Shown: piece after piece, positions 14,002-15,067 of the stretch | Position numbering within the stretch: the stretch's first letter is position 1 | Layout: each line of letters begins with the position of its first letter | Source: Rhodobacterales bacterium CG2_30_65_12 | GTDB lineage: Bacteria > Pseudomonadota > Alphaproteobacteria > Rhodobacterales > Rhodobacteraceae | DNA length: 15,067 nt | Reading direction: 5' to 3' | NCBI GenBank assembly: GCA_001873585.1 | Contig: MNZL01000113.1 | Coordinates: 1-15,067, forward strand | Program-made: the position numbers and the translations under genes | The notes under the pieces: generated by a model | Database searches by the model: none | What the model was told of the DNA's origin: nothing | Seen by the model: the letters and a program-made list of their open reading frames with translations, nothing else

Positions 14002-14067
14002 CCGGGCGCCGGACCTCCCCCGGCGCCCGGCCCATACCGCTGTTGGCCCGGGCGTTTTGCCCGGGCC
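14002..14067 (+). promoter_or_regulatory. Tandem hairpins after the TRAP binding-protein gene
   Basis: Two perfect stem-loops lie in the 98-base spacer. The first has 11-bp arms CCGGGCGCCGG (14002-14012) and CCGGCGCCCGG (14020-14030) with a 7-base loop. The second has 9-bp arms GGCCCGGGC (14045-14053) and GCCCGGGCC (14059-14067) with loop GTTTT. Neither is followed by a T run, so stabilisation of the binding-protein mRNA or partial termination before the ligase gene is more likely than full termination. Confidence 0.65.
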
Positions 14068-14092
14068 TGCCTGATCCTGACGGAGCCGAGAG

Positions 14093-15067
14093 ATGACCGG
14101 AAACCTGACGCTTGCGCAGTTGAAAGACCTGACCGCCTCCGGCGAGATCGACACCGTGATCGCCTGCATGGTCGATATGCAGGGCCGGTTGCAGGGCAAG
14201 CGGTTCCTCGCGCAGCACTTTGTCGAGACCGCCTGGGAAGAAACCCATTGCTGCAATTACCTGCTCGCCACCGATCTCGAAATGTCGACGGTGGAGGGCT
14301 ACGAGAGCACCTCGTGGAGCGCGGGCTACGGCGATTACATGATGAAGCCCGATCTCTCCACCCTGCGCCGCGCCGGCTGGTTGGAGCGCAGCGCGATGGT
14401 GCTCTGCGATGTGCTCGATCACCATGGCCACGCGCCGATTGCCCATTCGCCGCGCGCGATGCTGCAAACCCAGATTGACCGGCTGGCGGCGATGGGGCTG
14501 GAGGCGATCACCGCCACCGAGCTGGAGTTCTTCATCTTCAAGAAGAGCTTCGAGGCGGTGCACCAGGAGGGCTATCGCGATCTTGCCCCGCTCACCGACT
14601 ACAACGCCGACTACGCAATTCTGCTCGCCACCAAGGACGAGCCGGTGATGCATCCCTTGCGGATGGGGCTGGCTGCGTCGGGTGTGCCGGTCGAGGGCTC
14701 GAAGGGCGAGGCCGAAGCCGGGCAGGAAGAGCTCAACATCCGCTACGGCCCGGCCCAGGCCTGCGCCGAATATCACACGATCTCGAAACATGCCGCCAAG
14801 GAGATCGGCTTTCTCACCGGCCACGCGGTGAGCTTCATGCCGAAATGGGATCACCGCCGCGTCGGATCTGCCAGCCATGTGCACCAGTCGCTCTGGACAA
14901 CGCAAGGCAAGCCCGCCTTCCACGATCCGGATGCCGATCTGGGCCTGTCGGAGCTGGGCCGCCACTACCTTGGCGGGCTGCTCAAATACGCCTCGGATAT
15001 CACCTTCTTCATGGCGCCCTTCGTGAACTCCTACAAGCGCTTCCAGGCCGGCAGTTTTGCCCCCACG
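14093..15067 (+). CDS. Glutamine synthetase-family ligase (PuuA/gamma-glutamyl-amine-ligase-like), 3' end outside window
   Basis: The frame opens at ATG 14093 (GGAG upstream) and runs 325 codons to the window edge without a stop; the family is usually about 430-460 residues. A beta-grasp domain (about 1-110, VDMQGRLQGKRF) is followed by the catalytic domain: ELEFF with Glu143 and Glu145, EAGQEELN (208-215), HVHQSL with His264 (the ATP/metal-side histidine of GSxxHxH) and NSYKRF (312-317) with the substrate-binding Asn and Arg. These residues are those of an active ligase. The N-terminal sequence is unlike ammonia-assimilating GlnA and closer to PuuA/IpuC-type enzymes that join glutamate to amines using ATP. 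The position behind a TRAP importer supports a catabolic role. The exact amine is unknown. Confidence 0.9.
   Translation, partial: MTGNLTLAQLKDLTASGEIDTVIACMVDMQGRLQGKRFLAQHFVETAWEETHCCNYLLATDLEMSTVEGYESTSWSAGYGDYMMKPDLSTLRRAGWLERSAMVLCDVLDHHGHAPIAHSPRAMLQTQIDRLAAMGLEAITATELEFFIFKKSFEAVHQEGYRDLAPLTDYNADYAILLATKDEPVMHPLRMGLAASGVPVEGSKGEAEAGQEELNIRYGPAQACAEYHTISKHAAKEIGFLTGHAVSFMPKWDHRRVGSASHVHQSLWTTQGKPAFHDPDADLGLSELGRHYLGGLLKYASDITFFMAPFVNSYKRFQAGSFAPT

Noticed and set aside
1..15067. CRISPR arrays, tRNA or rRNA genes, insertion sequences or phage genes
   Set aside because: I looked on both strands and saw no regularly spaced repeats, tRNA-like cloverleaf ends, rRNA segments, transposases or integrases.

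Overview
The window looks like a chromosomal segment of an alphaproteobacterium, most likely Rhodobacteraceae (Roseobacter group). This is inferred from high GC, long antisense shadow frames, the style of the encoded proteins, GC-rich palindromic repeats at gene 3' ends, and the abundance of solute-binding-protein transporters. I could not run a search, so the taxonomy is a reading and not a result.

Layout. Bases 2-1052 hold three small plus-strand genes: the tail of a DUF2177-type membrane protein, an ArsC/YffB/Spx-type thioredoxin-fold protein and a small four-helix membrane protein. Bases 1053-1447 have no intact gene. They contain two copies, in inverted orientation, of a GC-rich palindromic repeat, and between them the intact C-terminal end of a lost aldehyde dehydrogenase gene. 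thrS (threonyl-tRNA synthetase) follows on the minus strand (1448-3397), with all zinc and editing residues in place. Divergent from thrS are two overlapping alpha/beta-hydrolase genes (3595-5045), the first ABHD10-like. The second converges on the next operon, and the two stop codons share one CTAG palindrome.

Bases 5042-9047 (minus strand) form a four-gene ABC importer operon in potFGHI-like order: binding protein, ATPase, permease, permease. It belongs to the polyamine family, but the binding protein seems to lack the acidic pair that PotD uses for a distal amine. A hairpin sits between the binding-protein and ATPase genes.

Bases 9284-10150 (minus) encode an RpiR-family regulator whose SIS domain lacks the usual Ser/Thr-rich sugar-phosphate motif. 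Divergent from it, 10291-15067 (plus) forms a likely operon: N-formylglutamate amidohydrolase-family enzyme, TRAP transporter (small permease, large permease, Tat-exported binding protein), two strong hairpins, and a glutamine-synthetase-fold ligase that runs off the window.

How it may work together (inference). The right half couples two importers to one enzyme that could attach glutamate to an amine or similar substrate and another that could hydrolyse an N-acyl or glutamyl amide, under a regulator adapted to a ligand other than a sugar phosphate. That suggests a small uptake-and-assimilation module for a nitrogen compound whose identity the sequence does not reveal.
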